Positions 19,101 through 31,011 of a stretch of 58,663 nt of DNA are shown here, piece by piece. The stretch covers positions 1 to 58,663 of the forward strand of contig CAMAQZ010000010.1 in the NCBI GenBank assembly GCA_945860725.1. Reading direction: 5' to 3'. Both the position numbers and the translations under genes were made by a program. Source of the stretch: Klebsiella pneumoniae. GTDB lineage: Bacteria > Pseudomonadota > Gammaproteobacteria > Steroidobacterales > Steroidobacteraceae. Position 1 is the first letter of the stretch. Each line of letters opens with the position of its first letter. The notes under the pieces are model-generated. The model was not told the DNA's origin, made no database searches, and worked only from the letters and a program-made list of their open reading frames with translations.

Positions 19101-19313
19101 ATGGACATCTTTCGGACCCTCGTCGCCGTCGTCATGATCGGCATCGTGCTGAGCCTCGGCTCGGCGTTGTTCCACCTCATGACCGACAAGGGCAACTCCA
19201 AAAAGATGGTCCGCGCGCTCACATGGCGCGTCGGGTTCTCGGTGGCGCTGTTCCTGTTGCTGATGGCCGCTTGGGCGGCCGGTTTGATCGAGCCGCTCGG
19301 CGCAGGGCGCTGA
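19101..19313 (+). CDS. DUF2909 small twin-transmembrane protein
   Basis: A 70-residue protein with two predicted membrane helices (about 5-26 and 47-66) joined by a short basic loop containing DKGNSKKM. It matches the DUF2909 twin-transmembrane family found in proteobacterial cox gene clusters. It faces the opposite way to the whole operon, fitting between the coxC stop (22 bases away) and the SURF1 start (20 bases away). A role in oxidase assembly is inferred from context only. Confidence 0.85.
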   Translation: MDIFRTLVAVVMIGIVLSLGSALFHLMTDKGNSKKMVRALTWRVGFSVALFLLLMAAWAAGLIEPLGAGR

Positions 19314-19335
19314 GCGCCGCCGCTCTGCGCTGCCG

Positions 19336-20235
19336 TCAGACCCAGTAGACGAACACGAACAGTCCGAGCCAGACCACATCCACGAAGTGCCAGTACCAGG
19401 CCACCGCTTCGAAGCCGAAGTGGCGCTGGGGCGTGAAATGTCCCTTCATGGTGCGTAACCAGATCACGAGCAGCATGATCGCACCGAGCGTCACGTGCAG
19501 GCCGTGAAAGCCCGTCAGCATAAAGAACGTTGAACCGTAGATGCCGGTGGAGAGTTGTAGGCCGAGTTCTTGGTAGGCGTGGGAGTATTCCCACATCTGT
19601 AGACCCAAGAAGGTGAAGCCGAGCAGGAAGGTGACGGCGAGGAAGATGTTGAGGATGCGGCGATTGCCTTCCTGCAGCGCGTGGTGGGCGATGGTGAGCG
19701 TCACGCCCGAGAGCAGCAGGATGGCGGTGTTGATCGCGGGCAGACCGAAGGCCGGTATGGTCTCGAAGCTGCCATCGTCGCGCGGGCCGAGGGCCTGCGG
19801 TCCGTTGGTCGGCCAACCGGCATCGTAGGCACCCTGCCAGAGGAGCAGGTTGTTGAAGATCTTGACGCCTTCGCCGCCCGCCCAGGGCACGGAGAGATTC
19901 CGGGCATAGAACAGCGCGCCGAAGAACGCTGCAAAGAACATCACCTCGGAGATGATGAACCACATCATCCCCAGGCGGAACGACTGGTCGACTTGCAGGT
20001 TGAACATGCCCTTCTGGTGCTCGTCGATGACGACGCTGAACCAGCCGACGAACAACCCGATCAACATCACCGCGCCGATTGCGAAGATCCACGGGCCATA
20101 CCACTCATTGAGCCAGCCGCAGAGGCCAAACATGAGCACGAACAGCGTCGCGGAGCCGTAGATCGGCCACGGGCTCAGGTGCGGGATGTAGTATTTATCG
20201 TCGGTGGAGTGGGTGGAAGCGTGGGCGTTGGCCAT
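19336..20235 (-). CDS. coxC: Cytochrome c oxidase subunit III
   Basis: A 299-residue membrane protein with seven hydrophobic segments typical of heme-copper oxidase subunit III, including WFIISEVMFFAAFFGALF and HGLHVTLGAIML, with conserved Glu and His residues. The subunit stabilises the catalytic core and proton uptake. It begins 4 bases after the ctaG stop. The C-terminal end HFVDVVWLGLFVFVYWV is a classic ending of the family. Confidence 0.95.
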   Translation of the reverse strand: MANAHASTHSTDDKYYIPHLSPWPIYGSATLFVLMFGLCGWLNEWYGPWIFAIGAVMLIGLFVGWFSVVIDEHQKGMFNLQVDQSFRLGMMWFIISEVMFFAAFFGALFYARNLSVPWAGGEGVKIFNNLLLWQGAYDAGWPTNGPQALGPRDDGSFETIPAFGLPAINTAILLLSGVTLTIAHHALQEGNRRILNIFLAVTFLLGFTFLGLQMWEYSHAYQELGLQLSTGIYGSTFFMLTGFHGLHVTLGAIMLLVIWLRTMKGHFTPQRHFGFEAVAWYWHFVDVVWLGLFVFVYWV

Positions 20236-20239
20236 GGTG

Positions 20240-20842
20240 TCAATCCTTCAGCGCGGCGACCCGCGTCGAGTTGTCGTGGAAAACATAGGAAAGCGTGATT
20301 CGGTCGATGCTCTTCGGCAGGTTCGGGTCGACGACGAAGCGCACCGGCATCACGCGCTCCTCGTCCTTGGCGAAGTGCTGCGGCACGAAGCAGAAGCACT
20401 CGGTCTTGCGGAAGAACGCCGTCGCCTTGCCGGGCGCGACATTCGGGATTGCATTCGCGACGGTGTCACGGCCGGTGAGGTTGTGGGCGACATAGTTGAT
20501 CTCGTAGAGGCGGCCCGGGTGGACCTTCATCTCTGCGATCACCGGTCGGAACTCCCAATTGCCGACCGAGGGCAGATCGGCCACGAACTCGATGGTGACG
20601 AGTCGTGAGTCATCGGCTGCGGGCGTCACCGCAGGATCGACGAACGAGGCCCGCAGCAGGTCTTTCGGATTGCCGACGCCCGTGACATCGCAGAGGACAT
20701 CGTAGAGTGGCACCAGCGCGAAACCGAAACCGAAAGCACCGAGCGCGAAGCCGATCAGCTTGAGCATCAGGCGCGAGTTGGCCCGCTCGCGGATCGAGCC
20801 CACGGGCGGCTCCGGCGTCGTGGGGTGCTGCGGCGTGTTCAT
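20240..20842 (-). CDS. ctaG: Cytochrome c oxidase copper-assembly protein CtaG/Cox11
   Basis: A 200-residue protein with one N-terminal membrane helix ([23 protein letters not shown]) and a periplasmic immunoglobulin-like domain carrying the copper motif ECFCFVPQ. Cox11/CtaG delivers copper to the CuB site of subunit I. It starts one base after the stop of a tiny membrane gene and is followed by coxC, as in other proteobacterial cox operons. Confidence 0.93.
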   Translation of the reverse strand: MNTPQHPTTPEPPVGSIRERANSRLMLKLIGFALGAFGFGFALVPLYDVLCDVTGVGNPKDLLRASFVDPAVTPAADDSRLVTIEFVADLPSVGNWEFRPVIAEMKVHPGRLYEINYVAHNLTGRDTVANAIPNVAPGKATAFFRKTECFCFVPQHFAKDEERVMPVRFVVDPNLPKSIDRITLSYVFHDNSTRVAALKD

Positions 20843-20843
20843 G

Positions 20844-20962
20844 TCAACCGCGCAACCCCAGTACCGCCATCAGGATGAACGCCGCATAGAACGCGAACGC
20901 CACCAGCCCGAGCAGGACGGCGCTGCGCTTCACGCGGCGTGCGCGCTCGGCGTCGATGGCCA

Positions 20963-20963
<1 letters not shown>
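20844..20963 (-). CDS. 39-residue single-helix membrane protein between coxA and ctaG
   Basis: A frame of 39 codons begins with ATG at 20963, which overlaps the coxA stop as TGATG, and ends one base before ctaG. The product has a basic start ([10 protein letters not shown]) and one hydrophobic helix ([21 protein letters not shown]), so it should sit in the inner membrane with its N terminus inside. Position and composition match the small cytochrome oxidase assembly proteins encoded at this spot in other proteobacteria. The tight coupling to both neighbours argues that it is real. Too short for a firm family match by eye. Confidence 0.7.
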
Positions 20964-22570
<1,607 letters not shown>

Positions 22571-22603
22571 GTCTTATCGCTCTGTTGCGTGGTGCTGTTC
22601 GAG

Positions 22604-22624
22604 GTGTGCGGTGTGCGGTGTGCG
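22604..22624. repeat. Three tandem copies of GTGTGCG
   Basis: The heptamer GTGTGCG is repeated three times without gaps in the 62-base spacer between coxB and coxA, just after the coxB stop. It could be a slippage product; I see no hairpin or T-run that would make it a terminator. Confidence 0.8.
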
Positions 22625-22632
22625 GTCAGGCG

Positions 22633-23538
22633 TCAGCCGGCCGGTGCTGAATCGGCGGCCGTTGAAGCCGCGGTCGCCGGCATCGTGGTGTCGACCTCCG
22701 GTTCGGCGGCGTCGGCCGACTGTGCCGGCGCTTTCTGCGCGGCGAGCCAAGCGGCGTACTCTGCTTTGGTGACGACCTTCACCACCACCGGCATGAAGCC
22801 GTGGTCGCGGCCGCAGAGTTCGGCGCACTGGCCGCGGTAGATGCCCGTCTTGCCTTTGTCGACCTTGAACCACAATTCATTGACGTTGCCGGGGATGGCG
22901 TCCTTCTTCAGGCCGAAGTCCGGCACCCACCAGGCGTGGATGACGTCCTGGGCGGTGAGCAGCATGCGCACCTTGGTGTCCTCCGGGACGACGAGCGGCT
23001 TGTCGACATCGAGGAGGTATTCGGGTACCGACTTCGGGTCGATGCCGGATTGCAGCTGGCGGGCCTCGTCGCTCGCGCGGGCGAGCGCTGAGAAGAACTT
23101 CACATCTTCACCCAGATACTCGTACTGCCATTTCCACTGGTGACCGGTCGCCTTGATGCTGATCTCGGTGTTGCGGGTGTCCTCGATGGCGATCAGCGTG
23201 CGCGCCGCCGGGATCGCCATCAGCACTAGGATCACGACCGGGATCACGGTCCAGATGATCTCGGCTTTAGTGCTGTGGAGCATGGTGGTGTCCGGCTTCG
23301 CGCCCTTGGACTTGCGGAACGCCACCAACGACCAGATCATCCAGCCGAACACGACCACGCCGATCCCGACGCACCACCAGAAGATGGTCATGTGCAGATC
23401 GTAGATCTCGCGCGACAACGGCGTGACGCCGACCCGCATGTTGAGGTTGCCCCACTCGGCCTGCGCCGTGAGCGGCGCGAGGGCGGCGAGCGTGAGGCCG
23501 ATGAGGGAGCAGAAGGTCTTGCGGTTATAGAGGGTCAT
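22633..23538 (-). CDS. coxB: Cytochrome c oxidase subunit II
   Basis: A 301-residue protein with an N-terminal signal (MTLYNRKTF... ending LTAQA before EWGNL), two membrane helices and a cupredoxin domain carrying the CuA site CAELCGRDHGFMP. It takes electrons from cytochrome c. There is no fused cytochrome c domain. The C-terminal 35 residues are an Ala/Ser/Asp-rich tail with no clear function. I chose ATG 23538 because it gives a clean signal peptide; an upstream in-frame TTG at 23565 would add nine residues. Confidence 0.95.
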   Translation of the reverse strand: MTLYNRKTFCSLIGLTLAALAPLTAQAEWGNLNMRVGVTPLSREIYDLHMTIFWWCVGIGVVVFGWMIWSLVAFRKSKGAKPDTTMLHSTKAEIIWTVIPVVILVLMAIPAARTLIAIEDTRNTEISIKATGHQWKWQYEYLGEDVKFFSALARASDEARQLQSGIDPKSVPEYLLDVDKPLVVPEDTKVRMLLTAQDVIHAWWVPDFGLKKDAIPGNVNELWFKVDKGKTGIYRGQCAELCGRDHGFMPVVVKVVTKAEYAAWLAAQKAPAQSADAAEPEVDTTMPATAASTAADSAPAG

Positions 23539-23631
23539 GCTGGTGTCCAACTGTCTGGTGTTCAACGGTCGTTCAATGATTCAAGGCCCGTCGCCGGGCG
23601 GCATACGCGGTCACCGCGCCGGCTGCCGCGT

Positions 23632-24123
23632 TCAAGCGGAGCCACCGAGGGACAACGGGGGTGATTCGTTGACCTGCCCGATCAAACGTCGGAGCCTGCT
23701 CGCGAGGCTGAGCCGTTCCTGTTCGTTCAGGAACGCTCCGATCTCGTGACGGCGTCCGTGCGATTCGACGGTCAGTCGGATCGGCTGCAGCGGTGAACCC
23801 CCATCACGGATTCTAACTTGCGCCCAGTGTCGCGGGAACACGACGCGATCGAATCGTGGCGGTTCGCAGTACTCGATGGCGATCGTGTCCTCGGTGACCG
23901 TGATGATCTGGCGGTGGTCGCCGCGGGCGAGGCTCCCTCGCAAGGCCCACCACAGCAGCCCGAGCTCGAGTCCTGCAAAAGGCAACACCGGCCAATAGCC
24001 CATCAGCGTCAGCGGCAGCACGATCGCGAGCATGCCGGCACACAGGCTGCCGAAGAACTTGCTCGCCCCGCGCGGGCTCAGCGAGCAGTTGGGTGTTATC
24101 TCGATCCGGGCGGCGTCGGTCAC
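23632..24123 (-). CDS. DUF2244 family membrane protein
   Basis: A 163-residue protein with two hydrophobic segments forming a hairpin (about 22-65: FFGSLCAGMLAIVLPLTLMGY and LPFAGLELGLLWWALR), followed by a soluble beta-rich domain with FPRHWAQVRI. This is the DUF2244 pattern; members are commonly the first gene upstream of coxB. The function is unknown but context suggests oxidase biogenesis. The start is a GTG without a strong ribosome site. The 65 bases up to bioD contain an AT-rich stretch that may hold the cox operon promoter. Confidence 0.82.
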   Translation of the reverse strand: MTDAARIEITPNCSLSPRGASKFFGSLCAGMLAIVLPLTLMGYWPVLPFAGLELGLLWWALRGSLARGDHRQIITVTEDTIAIEYCEPPRFDRVVFPRHWAQVRIRDGGSPLQPIRLTVESHGRRHEIGAFLNEQERLSLASRLRRLIGQVNESPPLSLGGSA

Positions 24124-24188
24124 GGGTGGGTTGGTGCGCGAAGGGAGGATTGCTCATTTTACAACGCTTTGCGCACTTTAGAAAGAGT

Positions 24189-25585
<1,397 letters not shown>

Positions 25586-25586
25586 C

Positions 25587-27164
25587 TCAGGGTGCCGCGT
25601 CGCTGGACGCCGCGTCCTCGAATCCGAACGATATCTGCTCCGGTGCGATCACCCGCCCGGCGCGACGCAGCGGTACCGCTCGATTGGCTTGTCCACGACG
25701 CGTGCGCTGCCGATCGCGGCTGCCGAGTCTGCGCAGCACGCCCTTCGCCGCCTCGCGGAACCCCTCGCCCTGCCGATAAGGCGTCATGCGCAGACGCGCT
25801 TCGCGCGCGGCCTGCTCGTGGTCGACGACCGGTGGCGGGTAGTCCCGCGGCGGTGTGTCGAGCCGCCACGGCTCGTGTAGCGCCGCGACCGGCAGATCGC
25901 GCAGTTCCGGCAGGTAGCGGCGGATGAACTTGCCGTCGGAGTCGTGGTCCAAAGATTGCTTCACCGGGTTGTAGATCCGCACGGCGTTGATACCCGTCAC
26001 ACCCGACTGCATCTGGAATTGGCTGTAGTGGATGCCGGGCTCGTAGTCGGTGAAAAGCTGCGCGAGGACCGGTGCCGTCCGACGCCAATCGAGCCACAGA
26101 TGGTAGCTTGCGAACGCGACCAGCATGGCGCGCATGCGGAATGTGATCCAGCCGTTCGCGTGCAACGAGCGCATGCAGGCGTCGACGAGCGGATAGCCGG
26201 TACGGCCGTCACGCCAAGCGTTGAAGAGCGCTTCACGATGGTCGGCCTCGCGCATCCCCTCGAACGCGGGATGCATGCAGCGGAATTCGATCGACGGCTG
26301 TTGATCGAGCTTCTGCACGAAGTGGCAATGCCACGCGAGGCGCGAGCGGAAGGCCCTCAGTTGACGTGCCCAGTCCGCCCCGCCGGGATCGCCCGCGCCC
26401 TGCAGCGCATCGATGCGCGCCGCTGCCGCCTGATCGACCTCGCGCACCGAGAGGGTGCCGTAGGCGATGTGCGCGCTCAGCCGTGAACAGTGACGCGCCG
26501 AGATGCCGGGCTTGGAGATCGTGCGCATATAGCGGCTGGAGCGCGAGTCGAGGAAGGAGTCGAGCACGGTCAGACCTTCGCGGCGTCCACCGCGCTGCAC
26601 CGAGGCTGCCGCAGGGCTCGCCAACGGGTCGAGCGTTCCGTCGGTCAGGGCGGCAGTCGAAACGGCGGACAGCGGCGCGAAATGGATCCGGCGTGGCTGC
26701 GGACGTTGCGGTGTGCGCATCACCCCATCGCGCCGCGCGGCCCAACCATCGCGGTTGCCGAGGCGCCGCACCACGCCGTTGGCAGGGGATTCGGTCCAGA
26801 CGACACCGCGCTCGCGGCACCATGCGGCGACCTTTTGATCGCGCCGGAAGGTCCAGTCGTTGCCGGTCTCCTCGTGCGACCAGAGCGCGAAGCGGCCGAG
26901 GGTGTGCTCGAGTTCCGTGAGCGTCTCGAGGATGTCACCGCGGCGCAGCACGAGCCCGCCGCCGATCCTACGTAATCCGTCAGCGAGATCGGTGAGCGAA
27001 TCGCGGAGGAAACGCCAGTGGCGGAACGAGGCATCGTGCTGGCGCCAAAGATCCGGTTCGACCACATAGAGCGGCACCACCGGGCCGCGTTCCGCTGCAT
27101 CGCAGAGCGGCGCGTGGTCGTGCAGACGCAGATCGCGTTTGAACCACACCACCTGTGGCGTCAT
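25587..27164 (-). CDS. Cryptochrome/photolyase-family flavoprotein
   Basis: A 525-residue protein with an N-terminal photolyase alpha/beta domain (VVWFKRDLRLHDHAPL) and a C-terminal helical FAD domain (GYPLVDACMRSLHANGW, RIYNPVKQSLDHD, FIRRYLPEL). Classical photolyases use light to split pyrimidine dimers. Differences from E. coli PhrB are plain: HNRLR becomes TFRMR after the GW, and the GTDAAPYFRIFNP flavin loop is replaced by a shorter TGINAVRIYNP. So this is a divergent subgroup with untested activity. It overlaps bioF by 4 bases and precedes bioC by one base, so it is embedded in the biotin operon. Confidence 0.85.
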   Translation of the reverse strand: MTPQVVWFKRDLRLHDHAPLCDAAERGPVVPLYVVEPDLWRQHDASFRHWRFLRDSLTDLADGLRRIGGGLVLRRGDILETLTELEHTLGRFALWSHEETGNDWTFRRDQKVAAWCRERGVVWTESPANGVVRRLGNRDGWAARRDGVMRTPQRPQPRRIHFAPLSAVSTAALTDGTLDPLASPAAASVQRGGRREGLTVLDSFLDSRSSRYMRTISKPGISARHCSRLSAHIAYGTLSVREVDQAAAARIDALQGAGDPGGADWARQLRAFRSRLAWHCHFVQKLDQQPSIEFRCMHPAFEGMREADHREALFNAWRDGRTGYPLVDACMRSLHANGWITFRMRAMLVAFASYHLWLDWRRTAPVLAQLFTDYEPGIHYSQFQMQSGVTGINAVRIYNPVKQSLDHDSDGKFIRRYLPELRDLPVAALHEPWRLDTPPRDYPPPVVDHEQAAREARLRMTPYRQGEGFREAAKGVLRRLGSRDRQRTRRGQANRAVPLRRAGRVIAPEQISFGFEDAASSDAAP

Positions 27165-28309
27165 GACAGCGCCGCCTCCAGTGCGGCGAGCAGTGAATCG
27201 ACCTGCTGTGCCGTGTGTGCGGCGGACAGCGTGACGCGCAGACGCGCCGTACCTTCCGGCACGGTCGGCGGACGGATGGCCGTCACCCGGTGGCCCGCCG
27301 CGGCGAGCCGGCGGCTCGCCTCGAGCGCGGCGGCCGGACTGCCGAGGATCAGCGGCTGGATCGGCGTCGTCGAGGGTGTCACGGCGAGACCGCGCTTCGC
27401 GGCGCCCTCACGGAACTCTGCGATGCGTGCCTGCAGGCTCTCGCGCCGCCAGGGTTCCTCGCGCACGATGCGCAGCGCACGACGGGTCGCTGCGGCGACC
27501 GGCGGGGGCAGCGCGGTCGTGTAGATATAGGTGCGTGCGCGCTGGATCAGGAGCTCGATGATGTCGTCGTCCCCTGCGACGAACGCGCCGAAGGTCCCGA
27601 GCGCCTTGCCGAAGGTGCCGATCAGCACCGGCACATCGCGTGCATCGAGACCGAAATGTTCGCAGCAGCCGCCGCCGGTCGCACCGACGACCCCGAAGCC
27701 ATGCGCGTCATCGACCACCAACCAGGCGCCGTGGGCTCGCGCGGCATCCGCGAGCGCGGGCAGCGGGGCGAGGTCGCCATCCATACTGAACACCCCGTCG
27801 GTGATGAGGAACGCACCGGCAGCTTGCGCAGCGTGAGCGTCGTACGCTGCGAGCGCTGCGCGGGCGGCTGCGGCATCGCCGTGCGCATAGCGCTGCAGGT
27901 GAGTGCTGCGCACCAGCCGGGCGGCGTCGATCAGCGAGGCATGGTTCAGCTCGTCGCCGAGCAGCAGGTCGTCGCGACCGGCGAGTGCACCGAGCACCCC
28001 GAGGTTCGCCATATAGCCGGTGGAGAACACCAGGGCACGGGCACGACCGGTGAACTCAGCGAGTTCACGCTCGAGAGCCTCGTGTTCGGCGCCGTGTCCG
28101 CTGACGAGGTGAGAGGCCCCGGCGCCCGCACCGTAGCGCTGCGCCGCTTCAGCCATCGCAGCGGCGACCCCAGGGTCGCGGGCGAGGCCGAGATAGTCGT
28201 TGCTGCAGAAATTGACGCGGCCGTCCTCGGCCGGCGTGCGGCGCCGGCGCAAGTTGCGCTCGTCGAGGTCGCGCAGCGCAGCGGCGCGCGCCTCAGGCGT
28301 GCAGCGCAC
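27161..28309 (-). CDS. bioF: 8-amino-7-oxononanoate synthase
   Basis: A 382-residue PLP enzyme of the alpha-oxoamine synthase family. Recognisable blocks are [11 protein letters not shown] near residue 33, [12 protein letters not shown], the aspartate of [10 protein letters not shown], and [13 protein letters not shown], which holds the PLP lysine. It condenses pimeloyl-ACP with alanine. The GTG start at 28309 overlaps the end of bioB by 17 bases, and its own end overlaps the photolyase start by 4. Confidence 0.95.
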   Translation of the reverse strand: MRCTPEARAAALRDLDERNLRRRRTPAEDGRVNFCSNDYLGLARDPGVAAAMAEAAQRYGAGAGASHLVSGHGAEHEALERELAEFTGRARALVFSTGYMANLGVLGALAGRDDLLLGDELNHASLIDAARLVRSTHLQRYAHGDAAAARAALAAYDAHAAQAAGAFLITDGVFSMDGDLAPLPALADAARAHGAWLVVDDAHGFGVVGATGGGCCEHFGLDARDVPVLIGTFGKALGTFGAFVAGDDDIIELLIQRARTYIYTTALPPPVAAATRRALRIVREEPWRRESLQARIAEFREGAAKRGLAVTPSTTPIQPLILGSPAAALEASRRLAAAGHRVTAIRPPTVPEGTARLRVTLSAAHTAQQVDSLLAALEAALS

Positions 28310-29267
28310 CGGGCGCTCCCACAGCGGTGCGCATGCCGAGCCGCGTCAACAACGCCCGGTCGTGCTCGACATCGGGGTTGCCGGTGGTGAGCAGCTTCTC
28401 GCCGTAGAAGATGGAGTTCGCACCGGCGAAGAACGCGAGCGCCTGCAGTTCGTCGGACATCTGCTCGCGTCCCGCCGAGAGCCGTACCGCCGCGTGCGGC
28501 ATGAGGACGCGCGCGACCGCGATGGTGCGGACAAAATCGAACGGATCGATCGGCGCCTGACCAGCAAGCGGCGTACCGGGCACGGCGACCAACTGATTGA
28601 TCGGGACGCTCTCGGGGTGATGCGGCAGGTTGGCGAGCACCTGCAGCATGCGCGCACGGTCGCGCACCGTCTCGCCCATGCCGACGATGCCGCCGCAGCA
28701 GACATTCATCCCCGCCTCGCGTACTGCCTCCAGCGTATCGAGCCGGTCCTGGAATACGCGGGTGGTGATGATCTCGCCGTAGAACTCGGGCGAGGTGTCA
28801 ATGTTGTGGTTGTAGTAGTCGAGCCCGGCCTCGCGTAATTCTTTGGCTTGCTCGAGTGTGAGCATGCCGAGCGTGGCGCAACTCTCGAGGCCGAGCGAGC
28901 GCACCTCACGGATCATCGCCGACATCACCTCGATGTCGCGTTTCTTGGGCGAGCGCCAGGCGGCACCCATGCAGAAGCGCGTGGCGCCCGCCTCGCGTGC
29001 GGCCTTGGCACGCGCGGCGACATCGGCCACCGCCATCAGCGTCTCACGCTCGAGACCGGTGTCGTGGCGGATGCTCTGCGGGCAATACGCGCAGTCCTCC
29101 GGGCAGGCCCCCGTCTTCACCGACAACAGCGTGCTCATCTGCACCGTGTTCGCCGGTTGGTGGGCGCGGTGGACGCACTGCGCCTCGAACAGCAGGTCTT
29201 GGAACGGCAGCGCGAACAGCGCTTCGACCTGTTCGGTCGTCCAGTCGTGGCGGGCGGCTGCGGTCAT
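28293..29267 (-). CDS. bioB: Biotin synthase
   Basis: A 324-residue radical SAM enzyme. The cluster motif is [10 protein letters not shown] near residue 52. The [2Fe-2S] ligands are seen in SCATLGML, in [10 protein letters not shown] and in the downstream arginine/cysteine blocks. It inserts sulfur into dethiobiotin. I chose ATG 29267; the frame is open further upstream but the extension does not resemble BioB. It is the first gene of the operon bioB-bioF-photolyase-bioC-bioD. Confidence 0.96.
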   Translation of the reverse strand: MTAAARHDWTTEQVEALFALPFQDLLFEAQCVHRAHQPANTVQMSTLLSVKTGACPEDCAYCPQSIRHDTGLERETLMAVADVAARAKAAREAGATRFCMGAAWRSPKKRDIEVMSAMIREVRSLGLESCATLGMLTLEQAKELREAGLDYYNHNIDTSPEFYGEIITTRVFQDRLDTLEAVREAGMNVCCGGIVGMGETVRDRARMLQVLANLPHHPESVPINQLVAVPGTPLAGQAPIDPFDFVRTIAVARVLMPHAAVRLSAGREQMSDELQALAFFAGANSIFYGEKLLTTGNPDVEHDRALLTRLGMRTAVGAPGALHA

Positions 29268-29340
29268 GGGGCATTTCTCTGCGTTTGCGGGCGATAGACG
29301 GCGGGTGTTCCGCCGCTGACTGTGGCGCAATGCCGGGCTG

Positions 29341-30255
29341 ATGTTGGTGGTCGGCGTGGGGTGTGTCAACTTGACGGGGTCCGTAGAGTCGACAATCGGG
29401 GCAGCTGCGGGGCTCGGTGCCTGGTTACGGGGGCGCTCGACCCGGTTGCCGTGGCTCGTGCGGGCGGGTTTCGTCTGTCTGCCGCCGCGCTGCGTGTTCT
29501 GCGGTGGGCAGGGTGACCTCGGTGCGGTCGATCTGTGCTCGCTGTGCCTCGAGACGCTGCCCTTCGACCCGATGATCGGGCGCGGCGGGGGCGTCGGGCA
29601 GACGGCGGTGCTGGCACCGTTCACCTACGACGATCCGGTCGGCAGCGGGCTGCGGGCGCTCAAGTTCCAAGGTGACCTGCGCCCCGCGCGGCTGTTCGGG
29701 GCGTTGCTGGCCGCGAGCGCCGCCCGCCAGGGGGCGGCGATGCCGGGTACCGTGCTGCTGCCGGTGCCCTTGCACCCCAAGCGTCATGCCGAGCGCGGAT
29801 TCAACCAAGCCGAGACGATCGCGCGTCATGCGGCGCTTTGGCTCGGTCTGCCGGTGCGGGCGGATGGCTTGGTGCGTCGACGCGATACCGCGCCGCAGAC
29901 CGCATTGCGCGGTGCGCAGCGGCGCCGCAACCTCGCGCAGGCGTTCGCGCCTGCGGCGATGTTGGGCGTGGCCGACTCGAGCGCATCGGCTGGCGCGGCG
30001 ATCCCAGCGCGGTTCGTGCTGGTCGATGATGTGCTGACCACCGGGGCGACGCTGGCGGCAGCCCGCGCGGCCTTGCGCGAAGCCGGCTTCGATGCGGCGG
30101 GGGTATGGGTGGTGGCGACCGCTCGGCGTCGCGGGTCAGTTCGTGCGCAGCGCGTGATCGAGCACGATGCCGGCGAAGACCGCCATACCGACCCAATTGT
30201 TGAGGCGGAACGCGCGCAGGCAGTCAGCCGGCTTGCGGTCGCGAGCGATCCATAA
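29341..30255 (+). CDS. comF: ComF-family phosphoribosyltransferase-like protein
   Basis: The protein has a CxxC pair zinc ribbon (CVFCGG...CSLC), the ComF block [20 protein letters not shown] and the PRPP motif [14 protein letters not shown] near residue 222. ComF/GntX proteins are linked to DNA uptake and DNA processing; the enzymatic reaction is not established. The frame gives 304 residues, about 60 more than typical. Roughly 40 N-terminal residues precede the usual start region, so a downstream GTG or TTG (29446-29460) may be the real start. The last 40 codons run antisense through the 3' end of ubiA. Confidence 0.82.
   Translation: MLVVGVGCVNLTGSVESTIGAAAGLGAWLRGRSTRLPWLVRAGFVCLPPRCVFCGGQGDLGAVDLCSLCLETLPFDPMIGRGGGVGQTAVLAPFTYDDPVGSGLRALKFQGDLRPARLFGALLAASAARQGAAMPGTVLLPVPLHPKRHAERGFNQAETIARHAALWLGLPVRADGLVRRRDTAPQTALRGAQRRRNLAQAFAPAAMLGVADSSASAGAAIPARFVLVDDVLTTGATLAAARAALREAGFDAAGVWVVATARRRGSVRAQRVIEHDAGEDRHTDPIVEAERAQAVSRLAVASDP
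29363..29395 (-). promoter_or_regulatory. Possible BirA-like operator and promoter for the biotin operon
   Basis: An imperfect inverted repeat, GTGTCAACT-N15-AGTCGACAA, resembles the BirA operator TTGTAAACC-N15-GGTTTACAA (6 of 9 matches per arm, correct spacing). On the minus strand its distal arm contains a perfect TTGACA -35 hexamer (29364-29369). A weak CAACAT -10 candidate follows 17 bases on (29341-29346), about 75 bases upstream of the bioB ATG. It lies within the first codons assigned to comF, whose true start may be further in. Suggestive, not proven. Confidence 0.3.
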
Positions 30256-31011
30256 CTGCCCTATGAACAGCCCCGTCGCCGCAACGAGACCGGCGAGCCA
30301 CGCGAGACCGAACCCGGCTTGTTGGCCGACGAGCCACAGCCCGAAGATCATCAGCCCTTGCAGACAGCCGACGGCGAGCAGGTCCATGCTGCCGAACAGC
30401 AGCGCGGTCGAACGCATTCCCAGGCGGCGGTCATCCTCGCGGTCGGCCATCGCATACAGCGTGTCGTAGACACAGGCCCACACCACGGTCACGAGGAACA
30501 ACAACCACGCCACGCGTGGGATGTCGCCGAGGGTTGCCATGAACGCCATCGGCACCGCCCAGCCGAAGGCGACGCCGAGCCAGGCCTGCGGCGCCGGGAA
30601 GAACCGCTTGAAGAGCGGATAAGAGACCATCAGCGCCGCCGCCACGAACGCCAGCCGCACGGTGGTCGCATCGAGCAGCAGCACGAGTCCGAACGCGCAG
30701 AGCATCAGCACTGCGAACAACACGAGCGCCTCCTGCGGGGACACACGCCTCGAGGCGAGCGGCCGCTCGCGCGTGCGTTGCACGAACGGGTCGATGTCAC
30801 GGTCGAGCAGGTCGTTGATGATGCAGCCTGCCGAGCGGGTGAGGACGGTACCGAGCACGAAGACCCCGAGCAAGAGGCCCGAAGGCCAGCCGCCTGCGGC
30901 GATCCAGAGCGCCCACAGCGTCGGCCAGAGCAGCAGCAGGATGCCGATCGGCCGGTCGAGCCGCATCAACAGCGCGTACTCGCGCATGCGGCGGCGCAAC
31001 GCGGGCTTCAT
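30136..31011 (-). CDS. ubiA: 4-hydroxybenzoate polyprenyltransferase
   Basis: A 291-residue membrane prenyltransferase with the aspartate motif NDLLDRDIDPFVQRTRERPL near residue 66, the second Asp-rich block DTLYAMADREDD, and about eight hydrophobic segments. It attaches the polyprenyl tail to 4-hydroxybenzoate in ubiquinone synthesis. The ATG overlaps the ubiC stop by 4 bases. Its 3' end overlaps the comF frame by 120 bases on the other strand. Confidence 0.95.
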   Translation of the reverse strand: MKPALRRRMREYALLMRLDRPIGILLLLWPTLWALWIAAGGWPSGLLLGVFVLGTVLTRSAGCIINDLLDRDIDPFVQRTRERPLASRRVSPQEALVLFAVLMLCAFGLVLLLDATTVRLAFVAAALMVSYPLFKRFFPAPQAWLGVAFGWAVPMAFMATLGDIPRVAWLLFLVTVVWACVYDTLYAMADREDDRRLGMRSTALLFGSMDLLAVGCLQGLMIFGLWLVGQQAGFGLAWLAGLVAATGLFIGQLWIARDRKPADCLRAFRLNNWVGMAVFAGIVLDHALRTN

